From Deltaproteobacteria bacterium (lineage in GTDB: Bacteria > Myxococcota_A > UBA9160 > UBA6930): a DNA stretch of 64,000 nt. Shown in pieces: positions 7,644 to 16,590 of this stretch (the first letter of the stretch is position 1; every line of letters begins with the position of its first letter). The stretch covers positions 37,119 through 101,118 of the forward strand of contig JAJDAP010000079.1 of the NCBI GenBank assembly GCA_029261795.1. The letters are read 5' to 3'. The position numbers and the translations under genes are program-made. Below the pieces are notes generated by a model. It saw only the letters and a program-made list of their open reading frames with translations, was not told the origin of the DNA and made no database searches.

Positions 7644-8417
7644 ATGCGTGAGCTGCAGTTCGACGTAGGCACCGAGGCGCTGGCGGTCTTTGGCGGCCGG
7701 CCGGTCTCCCATCATCAGGGCGTCATCGAATCCGCACTCGAATATTCGAGCCGGGGCGATCGGGTTCCCGCCCGGATCCTGGTCCCTGGCGACCGGGACC
7801 AGGCCTCTCCGCTGGTCGTCGTCGGCCACGGTCTCGGTGGCGACAAGAACGCCGCCTACATCGACGCGGCCACACACCATTGGGTGCGCGCGGGTGCTGC
7901 CGTCGCCGTGATCGATTTTCCGCTCCACGGCGGGCGCGCCAGCGCGAAGCTGAGTGAACGCGTGACGGATCGGGACCGGCTGGACCCCGAGCTCTGGGTC
8001 GATCTCGTCGAGCAGGCGGTCGTCGACCTGCGACGGCTCGTGCTCGCGCTCGACGCCGACCAGCGGATCGACACCGAGCGAATCGGCTATGCCGGCTTCA
8101 GTCTGGGTACCATCCTTGGCTCGATCTTCTGCGCGGAAGAGCCGCGCGTCCGCGCCGCCGCGCTCGCGATCGGCGGTGCGGGTCTGGGGCCCGCAGTCTC
8201 CGATCCCGCCCGCTGGGTCGGCCGGATTGCACCGCGCCCGGTGCTGTTCGTGCAGGCCGAACGCGACGAGACGATCCCCAGGGCGGCTGCCCTGGCACTT
8301 CACGCTGCGGCCGGCGAGCCCCACGAAGTGCACTGGGTCGACGCCGGACACACGGACCTTCCCGGTACAGCACTCAAGGCGATGTGGACTTTTCTCGCCC
8401 AGAGCCTGGACGTCTAG
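7644..8417 (+). CDS. Alpha/beta hydrolase (dienelactone-hydrolase-like)
   Basis: This 257-residue protein has the alpha/beta-hydrolase layout: an oxyanion-region GHGLGGDK, then AVIDFPLHGGR, the nucleophile elbow GFSLG (Ser153), a late acid in FVQAERDETIP and the catalytic His in DAGHTDLP. There is no signal peptide, so it is predicted to be cytoplasmic. The substrate is unknown. The C-terminus overlaps the convergent EI24-family pseudogene by about 44 bases. Confidence 0.85.
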   Translation: MRELQFDVGTEALAVFGGRPVSHHQGVIESALEYSSRGDRVPARILVPGDRDQASPLVVVGHGLGGDKNAAYIDAATHHWVRAGAAVAVIDFPLHGGRASAKLSERVTDRDRLDPELWVDLVEQAVVDLRRLVLALDADQRIDTERIGYAGFSLGTILGSIFCAEEPRVRAAALAIGGAGLGPAVSDPARWVGRIAPRPVLFVQAERDETIPRAAALALHAAAGEPHEVHWVDAGHTDLPGTALKAMWTFLAQSLDV

Positions 8418-8893
8418 CCAGCTTCGCGGGCTCGGGAAGCCGCAGGGCCAACAGCGTCCCGGCGACCACCAAGACCGGCGTCGCGAACAGGTTCACGCCT
8501 GGGAGCACGCACAGTGCGAAGCTCGTGGCGCCGAAGCCTGCGATGACACCGCGGTGCGCCAGCAGCCAATCTCGTTTGCGTACGAACGTCAGCTTCCGGC
8601 GGTCGAGCGTGTAGCTCGCGTAGTCGAGGGGCAGAAAGAAGATCGTAAAGCGGGTCAGAACGGGCGCTACCAGCAGCTGCCCGCCCGGGATCAGCAGACC
8701 CAGCGCGGAGACCGCGAGCCAGACGGCCACGAAGAAGGCCAGCCGGCGCAGCCGGCACTGCTGCAAGAGGCCACAGCGTGCGCTGGTGACGCAACACACC
8801 AAGCGCCTCACGGAACAAGCCGAAACCGTAGGCGGCTGCCCCGAACGACGCCGTATCGGTAGCCGGCAGTTTGGCGTGGCCCGGATTGGTCAC
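8374..8893 (-). pseudogene. EI24/CysZ-like membrane protein gene, frameshifted
   Basis: Two adjacent minus-strand frames together resemble one EI24-domain protein. The N-terminal part starts at GTG 8893 and reads through AAYGFGLFREALGVLRHQRTL and WPLAAVPAA. The hydrophobic continuation (LAFFVAVWLAVSALGLLIPG, then a two-helix end around GFGATSFALCVLPGVNLFA) lies in another frame ending at 8374. The break falls at about 8740-8756, where AGCCGGC occurs twice, 9 bases apart, so replication slippage or a sequencing error is plausible. The joined product would be only about 173 residues, short for the family, so a further internal loss is possible. EI24/CysZ proteins are inner-membrane proteins; CysZ transports sulfate. 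Confidence 0.6.
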
Positions 8894-8947
8894 GAGCGCC
8901 GCCGCCTGTTAACTATCCGCGGCAACGCCGTCTCTGAGGAGAACTTC

Positions 8948-10012
8948 ATGAACAGCCGTCAGTTTATTCGTGCCTCTCGTTCGTTCGCGGTCTCGATCGC
9001 GCTCGCCACATTCGTCGTGGCATGCGCCGCCGAGGATTCGGCACCCGCCGCAAACGCTACGGATGACGCGTCTCCCGCGGCTGCGCGCGTTGGCGGCGAC
9101 GACATTACGCTGACCGAGCTCGACGCGTTCATCAAGGATCAGCTGCTGGAGCAGCAGACCCAGGGCGATCCGGCCGCGCTCCACGAGTTGCGGGTGACAC
9201 AGATCGAGAACCTGATCGGACGCCGCCTGCTCGAAGCCGAGGCCGAGCGTCGGGGCATCAGCGCGGACGAGGTGCTCGACCAGGAAGCCGCGGCTCGCGT
9301 GGCCGTGAGCGACGAAGAGGTCAAGACCTTCTTCGACGGGAACCAGGGCCGGATCCAGGGCGATTTCGCAGTGCTGGCCCCCCAGATCCGCGACTATCTT
9401 TCTCGACAGGCCGGGGCCACCGCCGCCCGCGAGTTCGTCGACGAGTTACGCACCCAGGCAGGGGTCGAAGTCCTGCTCGAGACACCGCGGGTCGAGGTCT
9501 CGAGTACGGGGTCGGCCATCGGGCCGGTCGACGCGCCGGTCACGATCGTCGAGTTCAGCGACTATCAATGCCCGTACTGCCAGCGCGCCGAACCCACCGT
9601 CAAGCAGGTGCTGCAGCAGTTCGAGGGCAAGATTCGCTTCGTCTACAAGCACTTCCCGTTGGAATCGATTCACCCGTTGGCACGTGCGGCTTCCGAAGCT
9701 GCCGGTTGCGCAGAGGATCAGGGTCGCTTCTGGGACTATCACGAGCGCGTCTTCGCGGCAGCCAACGGGCTCGAGGCGGCCGCGCTCGAAGGTTATGCAA
9801 CGGAACTCGAACTCGATCTCGAGGCTTTCCGCAGTTGCGTGGCGGAGCGTCGCCACGCAGACCGAATCACGACCGACCTCGCCGACGGCCAGGGCGCCGG
9901 CGTCAACTCGACCCCGACCTTCTTCGTCAACGGTGTAAAGATCAAGGGCGCGCAGCCCTTCAGCGAGTTCCAGCGCCTCATCGAGGCAGAGCTGGCGGCG
10001 GCATCCAGTTAG
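8948..10012 (+). CDS. SurA-N-like/DsbA-like lipoprotein (thiol-disulfide oxidoreductase)
   Basis: This 354-residue protein begins with a lipoprotein signal (lipobox VVAC). Residues about 45-175 look like the helical N-terminal chaperone module of SurA/PpiC proteins (DDITLTELDAF, then LIGRRLLEAEAERRGIS) without a parvulin catalytic domain. Residues about 185-354 are a DsbA/thioredoxin-4 domain with CPYC at Cys208-Cys211 and the cis-Pro loop NSTPTFFVNG. It probably oxidises or isomerises disulfides in exported proteins, which fits the Cys-rich secretome encoded further right. ATG 8948 was chosen over an upstream in-frame start because it follows GAGGAGAA and begins the signal peptide. Confidence 0.85.
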   Translation: MNSRQFIRASRSFAVSIALATFVVACAAEDSAPAANATDDASPAAARVGGDDITLTELDAFIKDQLLEQQTQGDPAALHELRVTQIENLIGRRLLEAEAERRGISADEVLDQEAAARVAVSDEEVKTFFDGNQGRIQGDFAVLAPQIRDYLSRQAGATAAREFVDELRTQAGVEVLLETPRVEVSSTGSAIGPVDAPVTIVEFSDYQCPYCQRAEPTVKQVLQQFEGKIRFVYKHFPLESIHPLARAASEAAGCAEDQGRFWDYHERVFAAANGLEAAALEGYATELELDLEAFRSCVAERRHADRITTDLADGQGAGVNSTPTFFVNGVKIKGAQPFSEFQRLIEAELAAASS

Positions 10013-10020
10013 GCCGATAG

Positions 10021-10037
10021 CTGAGCCCGCGGCTCAG
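10021..10037. terminator. Hairpin between convergent genes
   Basis: A perfect inverted repeat, CTGAGCC-CGC-GGCTCAG, sits in the 39-base gap between the convergent DsbA-like and phosphomannomutase genes. There is no T-tract on either strand, so if it terminates transcription it is not a classical intrinsic terminator. Confidence 0.4.
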
Positions 10038-10051
10038 AACGGCCGGGCGGC

Positions 10052-11392
10052 TCAGCGCATCCGTGCGACGAGACGATCCCGTTCTTCGATCATGCGCGCC
10101 TTCGTCTTCGCCTCGAGGTTCAGGCGGAGCAGCGGCTCGGTATTCGAGGGACGCAGATTGAACCACCAGTCCTCGTAGCGAACCAGCAGACCATCCATCC
10201 AGGAGACCTCGTCGGCGCCGGCGTGTTCGGCGGCCACCTGCTCCATGATCGCGGTCATTCGTTCGCGACTGCCGGCATCCTCGCTGATCTCACCGCTTGC
10301 GAAGTAGCGTCGGAGCGGCGCGATCAACGCGGAGAGCGGACACTTCGCTTCGGCCAGGACGTCGAGCAACGCGATGAATGCGGCCAGGCCGTCATCCGCC
10401 ACCAACGTCGGTGAGAAGCGGAAGTAGAAATGCCCGGAGAGTTCGCCAGCGAAGATGGCGTCTTCCCGCCGCATGTCGGCCTTGACGAACGAGTGCCCCA
10501 CCCTGCACATGCGGGCGGAACCACCGGCGGCTTCGATCTCTTCGGCCGTGGCCCAGCTCGAGCGGAGGTCATAGAGCACGGTGCCACCGGGTGCGTGCCG
10601 CAGCTGGGAACGCGCGAGCACTGCGGTCATCAGATCGGACGGGACCGGGTTGCCGGTTTCATCGATGAAAACGGCACGGTCCGCATCGCCGTCGAAGGCC
10701 ACTCCGAAGGCGGCCCCGGTCTTGCGCACGGCTGCGCAGACGTCGGCCAGATTCTCGATCTTCAGCGGATCCGCCGGATGATTCGGGAACGTGCCGTCGG
10801 GCTCGAAGTAGAGGCGCGTCACGTCGAGGGGTAGGCGCTCGAGAAGCGGTTCGAGTGCGACGGCGGCCATCCCGTTGCCGCAATCGATGGCGGCGCGCAC
10901 CTCCGGACAGCGGCCGCCCACCGCCAGGACATGCTCGACATAGCCCGCCACCGCGTCGTATTCCGTCCGCTTGCCCAGCGGTTCCGCGACGGGTTCCGTG
11001 GTGACGCTTGCGGTCAGCGCCTCGATCTCGGCCAGGCCCGTCTCGCCACCGACCGGGATCGCATTCTCCCGGCAGATCTTGAAGCCATTGTATTCGGCGG
11101 GATTGTGGGACGCGGTCAACATGATCCCACCGCAGGCACCGAGGTGGTCGACGGCGTAGTAGACCATGGGCGTCGCGGCCAGGCCCAGATCGACGACCTC
11201 GACGCCCTCCTCCCGGATTCCCCGAATCAGTTGCTCCATCAGCAGAGGGGAATGCGCGCGGGCGTCGCGGCCCACCACAATGCTTCGCGCGCCCAGGAAA
11301 CGGGCCGTGGCGCGTCCCACCTGATGCGCCGTCGTCGCGTCGAGCTGATCGGGAACGATGCCACGGATGTCGTAGGCCTTGAAGATGGACAT
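10052..11392 (-). CDS. Phosphomannomutase/phosphoglucomutase
   Basis: This 446-residue alpha-D-phosphohexomutase interconverts hexose 1- and 6-phosphates for sugar-nucleotide, LPS and exopolysaccharide synthesis. Motifs in order: FKAYDIRGIVP near the N-terminus, the phosphoserine loop TASHNPAEYNG (Ser95), the metal-binding loop DGDADR, the sugar-specificity segment GELSGHFYF and the C-terminal phosphate site RPSNTEPLLR. The ATG at 11392 is chosen because MSIFKAYDIRG is the conserved beginning; the frame stays open upstream without similarity. The GEMSGH-like loop fits ManB/AlgC-type dual-specificity enzymes. It is divergent from tatA. Confidence 0.92.
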   Translation of the reverse strand: MSIFKAYDIRGIVPDQLDATTAHQVGRATARFLGARSIVVGRDARAHSPLLMEQLIRGIREEGVEVVDLGLAATPMVYYAVDHLGACGGIMLTASHNPAEYNGFKICRENAIPVGGETGLAEIEALTASVTTEPVAEPLGKRTEYDAVAGYVEHVLAVGGRCPEVRAAIDCGNGMAAVALEPLLERLPLDVTRLYFEPDGTFPNHPADPLKIENLADVCAAVRKTGAAFGVAFDGDADRAVFIDETGNPVPSDLMTAVLARSQLRHAPGGTVLYDLRSSWATAEEIEAAGGSARMCRVGHSFVKADMRREDAIFAGELSGHFYFRFSPTLVADDGLAAFIALLDVLAEAKCPLSALIAPLRRYFASGEISEDAGSRERMTAIMEQVAAEHAGADEVSWMDGLLVRYEDWWFNLRPSNTEPLLRLNLEAKTKARMIEERDRLVARMR

Positions 11393-11464
11393 GGCGGGGG
11401 ATCCTAGCGGCCGCGAGCCGAGGGGGAACTTGACCCTTCGCGAGTCGCCCGGCACCTTCTGGTC

Positions 11465-11659
11465 ATGTTCGGTCTCGGCGTCACGGAACTCCTCCTCATT
11501 CTTGGTGTGGTCATCGTCATCTTCGGCGCACGGCGACTGCCCGAGGTCGGCTCTGGTCTCGGGAAGGCCATCCGCGGCTTCAAGACCGGCCTGACCGAGC
11601 CGGACGAAATCGACGTCACGCCCAAGAAGGACGAGGTCGAAGACGGCGAGAAGCCCTAG
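11465..11659 (+). CDS. tatA: Twin-arginine translocase subunit TatA/E
   Basis: This 64-residue protein has the TatA layout: one N-terminal membrane helix (residues about 5-20, [20 protein letters not shown]), the FG hinge, an amphipathic helix ([13 protein letters not shown]) and a charged tail. TatA oligomers form the pore that exports folded proteins. It stands alone here; no tatB or tatC is adjacent. Its TAG stop codon (11657-11659) is also the first three bases of a palindromic MITE-like element, so the insertion may have set the present C-terminus. Confidence 0.88.
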   Translation: MFGLGVTELLLILGVVIVIFGARRLPEVGSGLGKAIRGFKTGLTEPDEIDVTPKKDEVEDGEKP

Positions 11660-11821
11660 CAGGCTGCGGAAAAACCCACTCCCGTCGCCAGGCACGCATC
11701 TTTCCGGCCCAATCTGCGTTGCGAAGCCTTGCTGGGGCTCGCCCCAGCGGCGGCTCCGCGCCTTGATTGGACCGAAAATCTGCGCACCGGGCTCGGTCCG
11801 GGGTTCTTCCGCAACCTGCTA
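11657..11821. mobile_element. MITE-like 165-bp imperfect palindrome
   Basis: The left end TAGCAGGCTGCGGAAAAACC and the reverse complement of the right end (TAGCAGGTTGCGGAAGAACC) match at 18 of 20 bases. The arms stay alignable through the interior: CCGGCCCAAT pairs with ATTGGACCG, and GAAGCC with GGCTCC. The centre is a CTGGGGC-TCG-CCCCAG-type core near 11731-11746. No transposase lies inside. This is the architecture of a miniature inverted-repeat element moved in trans. It abuts the zinc-ribbon gene (ends 11830), overlaps the tatA stop and could also fold as a bidirectional terminator. Confidence 0.7.
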
Positions 11822-11829
11822 GCCCCTGG

Positions 11830-13293
11830 CTAGAGCGCATCCCCATCCGCCGACGGATCTGCAACGGGAAGCGGCGTCGGCCGCACGTCGAGTACCAACT
11901 CGAAATCTGTGGCGGCGTCGGGCACCGCGTCTGGAATCACCGAGAAGCGGCCACCGAAGCGGAAATCAGGCGAGTGACGCGCCAGTAGCGCACTTGCCGC
12001 TTCCGGTTTCAGTTCATGGAGCTGGTCCGCTTCGAGGGCGGCGCCGGCAATCGCCTCGCCGGTGCCCGCGAGCGGGTGTCCTTCGGCATCCAGCCATCGG
12101 AGCCTCAGCGTCGTCGGTCCGCTCGGGACTTCCTCGGGTTCGTAGAAACCCTCCACCACGAAGATCGGGCCGGACCAGGCGTTGTCGATGAAGCGACCAC
12201 GCACGAGCCTCGCTTCGCCGAGCGACAGCTCGAACGAACGCGGCTCGGCGACCGAGAGACCGCTTGGCTGCGATGGAGCCAGCGCCTGGACGAAGCCGAA
12301 CATCAGCAGCGCACTGGCCAGCAGCCAGCCGATCCTGTTTCCTGCACCGGCTAGCACGGGACCTTGCCAGGGCCGTGGGTCGGCGCCCTGGCGTTCGCCG
12401 GCGGATTCGACCACGACGGCAGCCGCGATCGGCTCTCCCACGGGTTCCTCGGAGTCACGCTGCGCGAAGATGTCGGGTTCCGAGGGCGCTTCTGCCAGCC
12501 CCTGCGGCGCGCTGATCGGCGGCGCTGCTTCTTCCTCAAAGGTGGCAGCCTCGGCGATCGCCTCGCTCGACTCTGCCAGGAAGTCCCAGTCTTCGGGTCG
12601 GCCGAGTTCGCCGAAATCATCGTCGTCGTCGATCACGGACGTCGGAGCCGGCGACGGTTCCACCTCGCCCGGACCGGAACCGGGCGTCGGGTCTAGTTCG
12701 GCATCGGCGGGATCGAGCGTCGCTGAATCGTGCAAAGCGGCGGCATCAGAGGCACCCTCGAGCTCGAGACCCTCCGCGTTCGATCCGGGTTCGCCGACTT
12801 CCGAATCCGACTCGTCGATCAGCGGCTCCGGCGGATCCGCTTCCAGCGAAGCCGGCGTTGCCGAAGCAAGCTCGGTTTGGGCCTGTGGCGGGTCCGCAAC
12901 CACGGGCTCAGGAGCTGGTTGCGGCGGGGCAGCGGGCGCCGGCTCGGGGACTTGCGATTCCGCCGCCTGGGGCGCCGGTTCGGAATCTTCGAACTCCCAG
13001 AGTTCGTCGTCATCATCATCGGGGGCCAGCGTCGTGTCGCCGCCTACAGCCGAGTTTCCGAGATCCGAGCCTCCCCGATCGAAGAGATCCTGGGTGGCCG
13101 CCGGCCCGAGCGCGCCGCCGGGATCCGTCGACTCGGCTACGACCTCGTCGAGAGCCTCCTGCTCACTGGCACCAGAATTGGCTACGAAGAACGCCTTCTT
13201 GCAGCGCGAGCAGCGAACCCGGGCTCCCTGAGCCGGAATTCGCGAATCGTCGAGCCGAAATCGCGTCTCGCAGCTCTCGCACTGAATGATCAA
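11830..13293 (-). CDS. Zinc-ribbon (MJ0042-type) membrane protein with acidic linker
   Basis: This is a 487-residue protein. The N-terminus is a zinc ribbon with ligands Cys5, Cys8, Cys28 and Cys31 (MIIQCESC...VRCSRC). A long low-complexity, acidic and Pro/Ala-rich linker follows (about 40-300), then one transmembrane helix (about 316-336, IGWLLASALLMFGFVQAL) and a C-terminal region of about 140 residues that resembles the DUF3426 type. Such proteins are widespread in deltaproteobacteria; their role is unknown. The topology suggests a cytoplasmic zinc ribbon and a periplasmic C-terminal domain. It is divergent from the ArsA-like pair. Confidence 0.8.
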   Translation of the reverse strand: MIIQCESCETRFRLDDSRIPAQGARVRCSRCKKAFFVANSGASEQEALDEVVAESTDPGGALGPAATQDLFDRGGSDLGNSAVGGDTTLAPDDDDDELWEFEDSEPAPQAAESQVPEPAPAAPPQPAPEPVVADPPQAQTELASATPASLEADPPEPLIDESDSEVGEPGSNAEGLELEGASDAAALHDSATLDPADAELDPTPGSGPGEVEPSPAPTSVIDDDDDFGELGRPEDWDFLAESSEAIAEAATFEEEAAPPISAPQGLAEAPSEPDIFAQRDSEEPVGEPIAAAVVVESAGERQGADPRPWQGPVLAGAGNRIGWLLASALLMFGFVQALAPSQPSGLSVAEPRSFELSLGEARLVRGRFIDNAWSGPIFVVEGFYEPEEVPSGPTTLRLRWLDAEGHPLAGTGEAIAGAALEADQLHELKPEAASALLARHSPDFRFGGRFSVIPDAVPDAATDFELVLDVRPTPLPVADPSADGDAL

Positions 13294-13442
13294 ACGGTCA
13301 TACCTCTTCTACCCCGGGGGCCATCCGCTAGCTTCGCTAGCGAAAGTCCCTCGGAGTTCGTTTCGGACGAGCTGAATGCCCGCTTGAGAGCCTTGCTGAC
13401 CGGGGCCTCGAAGTCGTTGCCCGAGATTGGTCCGGAGTAGAG

Positions 13443-14387
13443 ATGACTTCGATCTTCGAGCGCCGCCTGATCGTGGTCACCGGCAAGGGCGGGACCGGCA
13501 AGACGACGCTCTCGGCGAGCCTGGCACTCGCCGCTGCGGAGCGCGGGCTGCGCGTGGCGGTGGCGGAGACCGGTCGGGATGGCGCCATGGCGCGCCTGTT
13601 CGGTGATCCGCAGCCGGCCGGATATCCCGGCCGCGAGGTCCGGCCGGGCCTTCACGTACTCCACCTCGATCCATTCGAGGCCCTCGCCGAGTACCTCGAT
13701 CTCGAGCTTCCACTGCCCGGGCTGAGCCGACGTCTGTTGGCCAACCGGTCCTTCCGCAGCTGGCTCGAAGCCGTCCCGGGCTGGCGCGAGCTGATCACGC
13801 TGGGGAAGTTGTGGCACCTCGAGCAACAGGAAGATCAGGGCCGACCGCGCTTCGACTGCATCGTGGTCGATGCGCCGGCCACCGGCCATGGCTTGACGTT
13901 CCTCGATGTGCCGCGCGTGGTGGTCTCGGCAGTTCGGAGCGGGCCGCTGCGACGCCGCGCCGCGGCGGTGGAGGCGCTCGTGCTCGACCCGGCGCGTACG
14001 GTCATCCTGCCGGTCACCCTGGCGGAAGAACTCCCGGTGTCGGAAACACTCGAACTCGTCGATCGCCTGGTTCGGGAACGCGGCGTTTCCGTCGATCGGG
14101 TCGTCGTGAACGCCCTCGAACCGCAACCCGCGATCGATCTATCGGAGCTCGCCGCGCGGCTCGAGGCGCTGCCGGCGGAGCTCGCGGGCGCGCCCTCCCC
14201 TCACGGGATCGCGGCCTGCGCGCGCCATCTGAAGCAGCGCACGGACCGCCAGCAGGAGCAACTGAAGCGCTTGCGGGAGGATCTCGACCTCCCACTGGTG
14301 TGTCTCCCGCGGCTCGCGGGCGGCGTCTCCGGCCTCGACGATCTCCGACAACTAACCATTCACCTTCTGCCCGGAATCGACGCATGA
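13443..14387 (+). CDS. ArsA/Get3-like ATPase, first of a pair
   Basis: This 314-residue P-loop ATPase of the ArsA/Get3 (SIMIBI) class has Walker A KGGTGKTT with the deviant lysine, switch-like segments VAVAETGRDG and VVDAPATGHG, and a C-terminal helical part. The pair of adjacent ArsA-like genes, overlapping by 4 bases, suggests a heterodimer standing in for the two-halved ArsA fold. No arsenite pump or arsR is nearby, so arsenic export is not supported. Get3-like targeting or another regulated ATPase role is equally possible. Confidence 0.82.
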   Translation: MTSIFERRLIVVTGKGGTGKTTLSASLALAAAERGLRVAVAETGRDGAMARLFGDPQPAGYPGREVRPGLHVLHLDPFEALAEYLDLELPLPGLSRRLLANRSFRSWLEAVPGWRELITLGKLWHLEQQEDQGRPRFDCIVVDAPATGHGLTFLDVPRVVVSAVRSGPLRRRAAAVEALVLDPARTVILPVTLAEELPVSETLELVDRLVRERGVSVDRVVVNALEPQPAIDLSELAARLEALPAELAGAPSPHGIAACARHLKQRTDRQQEQLKRLREDLDLPLVCLPRLAGGVSGLDDLRQLTIHLLPGIDA

Positions 14388-15553
14388 GCGGGCTCGAAGC
14401 GCTCTTCTCGAGGCGTCTCGTCGTCTGTGTCGGCCCGGGTGGCGTCGGCAAGACCACGGTCGCGGCCGCCATCGCCATCGCCGCTGCGCGCCGTGGCGTG
14501 CGGACCGCCGTCGTGACGATCGACCCCGCGCGACGGCTCGCGGAAGCCCTGGGGCTCGCTCCGGGCAGCGACGACCTGGTGCCCGTGGACGTCCCCGGCG
14601 TCGAACCCGGCTCGTTGCGGGCGGCGCTCCTCGAACCCAAGCGCGCCTTCGATGCGCTCGTCGATCAACTCGCCCCGGACGAAGCCACGCGAGATTCGAT
14701 TCATGCCAACGCGATCTATCAGCATGTCTCCGATCAGCTGGCCGGGAGCGCCGAGTACGCCGCCATGGCGCGGGTGCACGAGCTCAGTGCGCGGAGCGAC
14801 ATCGACCTGCTCGTGGTCGACACGCCACCTTCCGCCCACGCATTGGATTTCCTGGACGCGCCGGCTCGGCTGATGGGGCTCCTCGACAGCACCTTCCTCC
14901 AGTGGCTGATCCACCCGGCCGCGAGCGCCGGGCGGCTGGGATGGCGGATCTTCCAGCGCGGCACCCAGAGCGCGCTCCACGCGATGGAACGCATCACCGG
15001 GCTCGGCTTCCTGGAAGAAATCTCGGAGTTCCTGCTGGCGTTCGAGAGCATGGCCGGCGGCTTCCGCGAGAGAGCCCACGAGATCGAAGCACTCCTCTTC
15101 GGCCCTCGTTGCGCGTTCGTGCTCATCACGGGCGCGAGCGCGGCGAGTCTGGCGCAGACCGAGGCCTTTCGAGCCCGACTCGGGGACCGGGGCATCGAAC
15201 CCGCCGCCGTGATCGCCAATCGCGTGCGCGTCTGGCCGAATGACCGGGTCCTGACCGACCCGTCAGAATCCGCCGATTCCAAGGCCTCTTGGAACGCGAT
15301 CCTGAGCCAGGCACTGCGCCCGAGCCTGGGCGCCGATGCCGAGCGCCATGCGAACGCGGCACTCGACCTGCTCGATGGCTACGCTTTCGGCGTGGCAAGC
15401 GACCGAGCGGCCCTGGGTCCGATCTTCGAGCGCGCGCGAAGAACCGGCGCCATCGGTCGCGTGGTGCCCGAGTTTGCCTCCGATGTCCACGACCTCGACG
15501 GGCTCGCAGCCGTCGAGGCGGCCCTGTTCAACGAGGACCCCGAACGACCGTGA
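14384..15553 (+). CDS. ArsA/Get3-like ATPase, second of a pair
   Basis: This 389-residue ArsA-family ATPase has Walker A GPGGVGKTT, the family motif VTIDPARRLAEALG, and the switch II segment LLVVDTPPSAHALDFLDAP with the DTPP signature. The ATG at 14384 overlaps the preceding stop (ATGA), and its own stop overlaps the GTG of the next gene, so three genes are translationally coupled. It is longer and closer to canonical ArsA than its neighbour. The transported or targeted substrate cannot be read from the sequence. Confidence 0.85.
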   Translation: MSGLEALFSRRLVVCVGPGGVGKTTVAAAIAIAAARRGVRTAVVTIDPARRLAEALGLAPGSDDLVPVDVPGVEPGSLRAALLEPKRAFDALVDQLAPDEATRDSIHANAIYQHVSDQLAGSAEYAAMARVHELSARSDIDLLVVDTPPSAHALDFLDAPARLMGLLDSTFLQWLIHPAASAGRLGWRIFQRGTQSALHAMERITGLGFLEEISEFLLAFESMAGGFRERAHEIEALLFGPRCAFVLITGASAASLAQTEAFRARLGDRGIEPAAVIANRVRVWPNDRVLTDPSESADSKASWNAILSQALRPSLGADAERHANAALDLLDGYAFGVASDRAALGPIFERARRTGAIGRVVPEFASDVHDLDGLAAVEAALFNEDPERP

Positions 15554-15987
15554 ACGAGAACGCTCCCGACACCGTCGAAGAAGCCCTGGCCCGGGCCCAG
15601 CGCCATGGCCGCGCGGCCGGCGCCGAAACACTGGCGGCACTGCAGGCGCTCGTCGAGGCCGGCGGGCTCGCAGCCGGCAGCCCGCTCGATGAAGGGGCGC
15701 TTGCGACCTTGCGGGAGACCGTGGTGCACTTGCGGCGCTGGCTCGACCCGGAAGGCGGCCGTGATGCGGCCTCGGTGCTGGCGGGCGTCTCCCAGGCACT
15801 CGATGAAGAGATCCAGCGCTGGGAAGAAAAGAGCAAGGACGATTCTGACGCGCGGACGATCCTGCGGGCGTTTCTCGCAGTGCGCGAGGTCGTCTGGGAG
15901 TTCAGCAGCCGCGCTGGGGCGGCAGGCCTCGAGCGAAGCCCGGCGCCGAGCCAGACTGCACCCCGGCGCGTCCCTGTCGAGGGCTGA
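15550..15987 (+). CDS. Small helical protein of unknown function
   Basis: This 145-residue protein starts at GTG 15550, which overlaps the stop of the ArsA-like gene. It is Ala- and Glu-rich and predicted almost wholly alpha-helical (EEALARAQRHGRAAGAETLA; LDEEIQRWEEKSKDDSDA), with an AVREVVWEFSSRAG segment near the end. I do not recognise the family. It lies between the ArsA-like pair and PhaR, so a role as a small polyhydroxyalkanoate-granule or regulatory helper is conceivable but unproven. Confidence 0.65.
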   Translation: MNENAPDTVEEALARAQRHGRAAGAETLAALQALVEAGGLAAGSPLDEGALATLRETVVHLRRWLDPEGGRDAASVLAGVSQALDEEIQRWEEKSKDDSDARTILRAFLAVREVVWEFSSRAGAAGLERSPAPSQTAPRRVPVEG

Positions 15988-16071
15988 CACCCCACCCCCT
16001 TCCCGCTAGTTTCGGCGCCCGCCGGCAAGCCCTTCGCACAACGCGAAGGTGCTCCGAGCGAGATGCGCTGC

Positions 16072-16590
16072 ATGGCTGTCTTGATCAAGCGGTACGCGAA
16101 CCGCAAGCTGTATAACACCGAGACCAGCCGCTACATCACGTTGCGCGGAATCGCCTCGCTCCTGGAAGACGACCAGGAAGTGCAGGTGATCGACAACGAG
16201 TCCGGCGAGGACATCACCTCGGTCACGCTGTCGCAGATCCTGGTGGATACCGAGCGTGACGGCCGGGCGGTCCCGGGCGGCCTGCTGACCGAGCTCTTCC
16301 AGAAGGGCGGAGACGCGATCTACGACGCCTGGCGCAAAGGTGCCCGGGACGCCACGGACGGCATCGAAGAGCTGCAGCGCAACGTGCGCCGCATCGTTCA
16401 GCCTGGCGACGAGCGCCGGGAGTGGGTGGCCTTTGCACCGCCGGATCTGGAGAAGCTGATCCAGGGAGCCTTCGAGCGAGTGGCCGAACTCCTGGACCTG
16501 CCGCGCCAGTCGGATATCGACGCGCTCAGCAAGAAGCTCGACCGACTGAGTGAGCAGCTCGAATCGCAGCGCAAGGACGACGAGTCCTAG
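16072..16590 (+). CDS. phaR: Polyhydroxyalkanoate synthesis regulator PhaR-like
   Basis: This 172-residue protein opens with the PHB/PHA accumulation regulator DNA-binding domain (VLIKRYANRKLYNTETSRY, then the ITLRGIASLL region). Residues about 50-70 match the second conserved block (ESGEDITSVTLSQILVDTER). The C-terminal half is helical and coiled-coil-like. PhaR binds DNA and nascent PHA granules and represses phasin genes until polymer forms. ATG 16072 gives the family-like N-terminus; ATG 16063 in the same frame would add three residues. No PHA synthase lies in the window. Confidence 0.85.
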   Translation: MAVLIKRYANRKLYNTETSRYITLRGIASLLEDDQEVQVIDNESGEDITSVTLSQILVDTERDGRAVPGGLLTELFQKGGDAIYDAWRKGARDATDGIEELQRNVRRIVQPGDERREWVAFAPPDLEKLIQGAFERVAELLDLPRQSDIDALSKKLDRLSEQLESQRKDDES

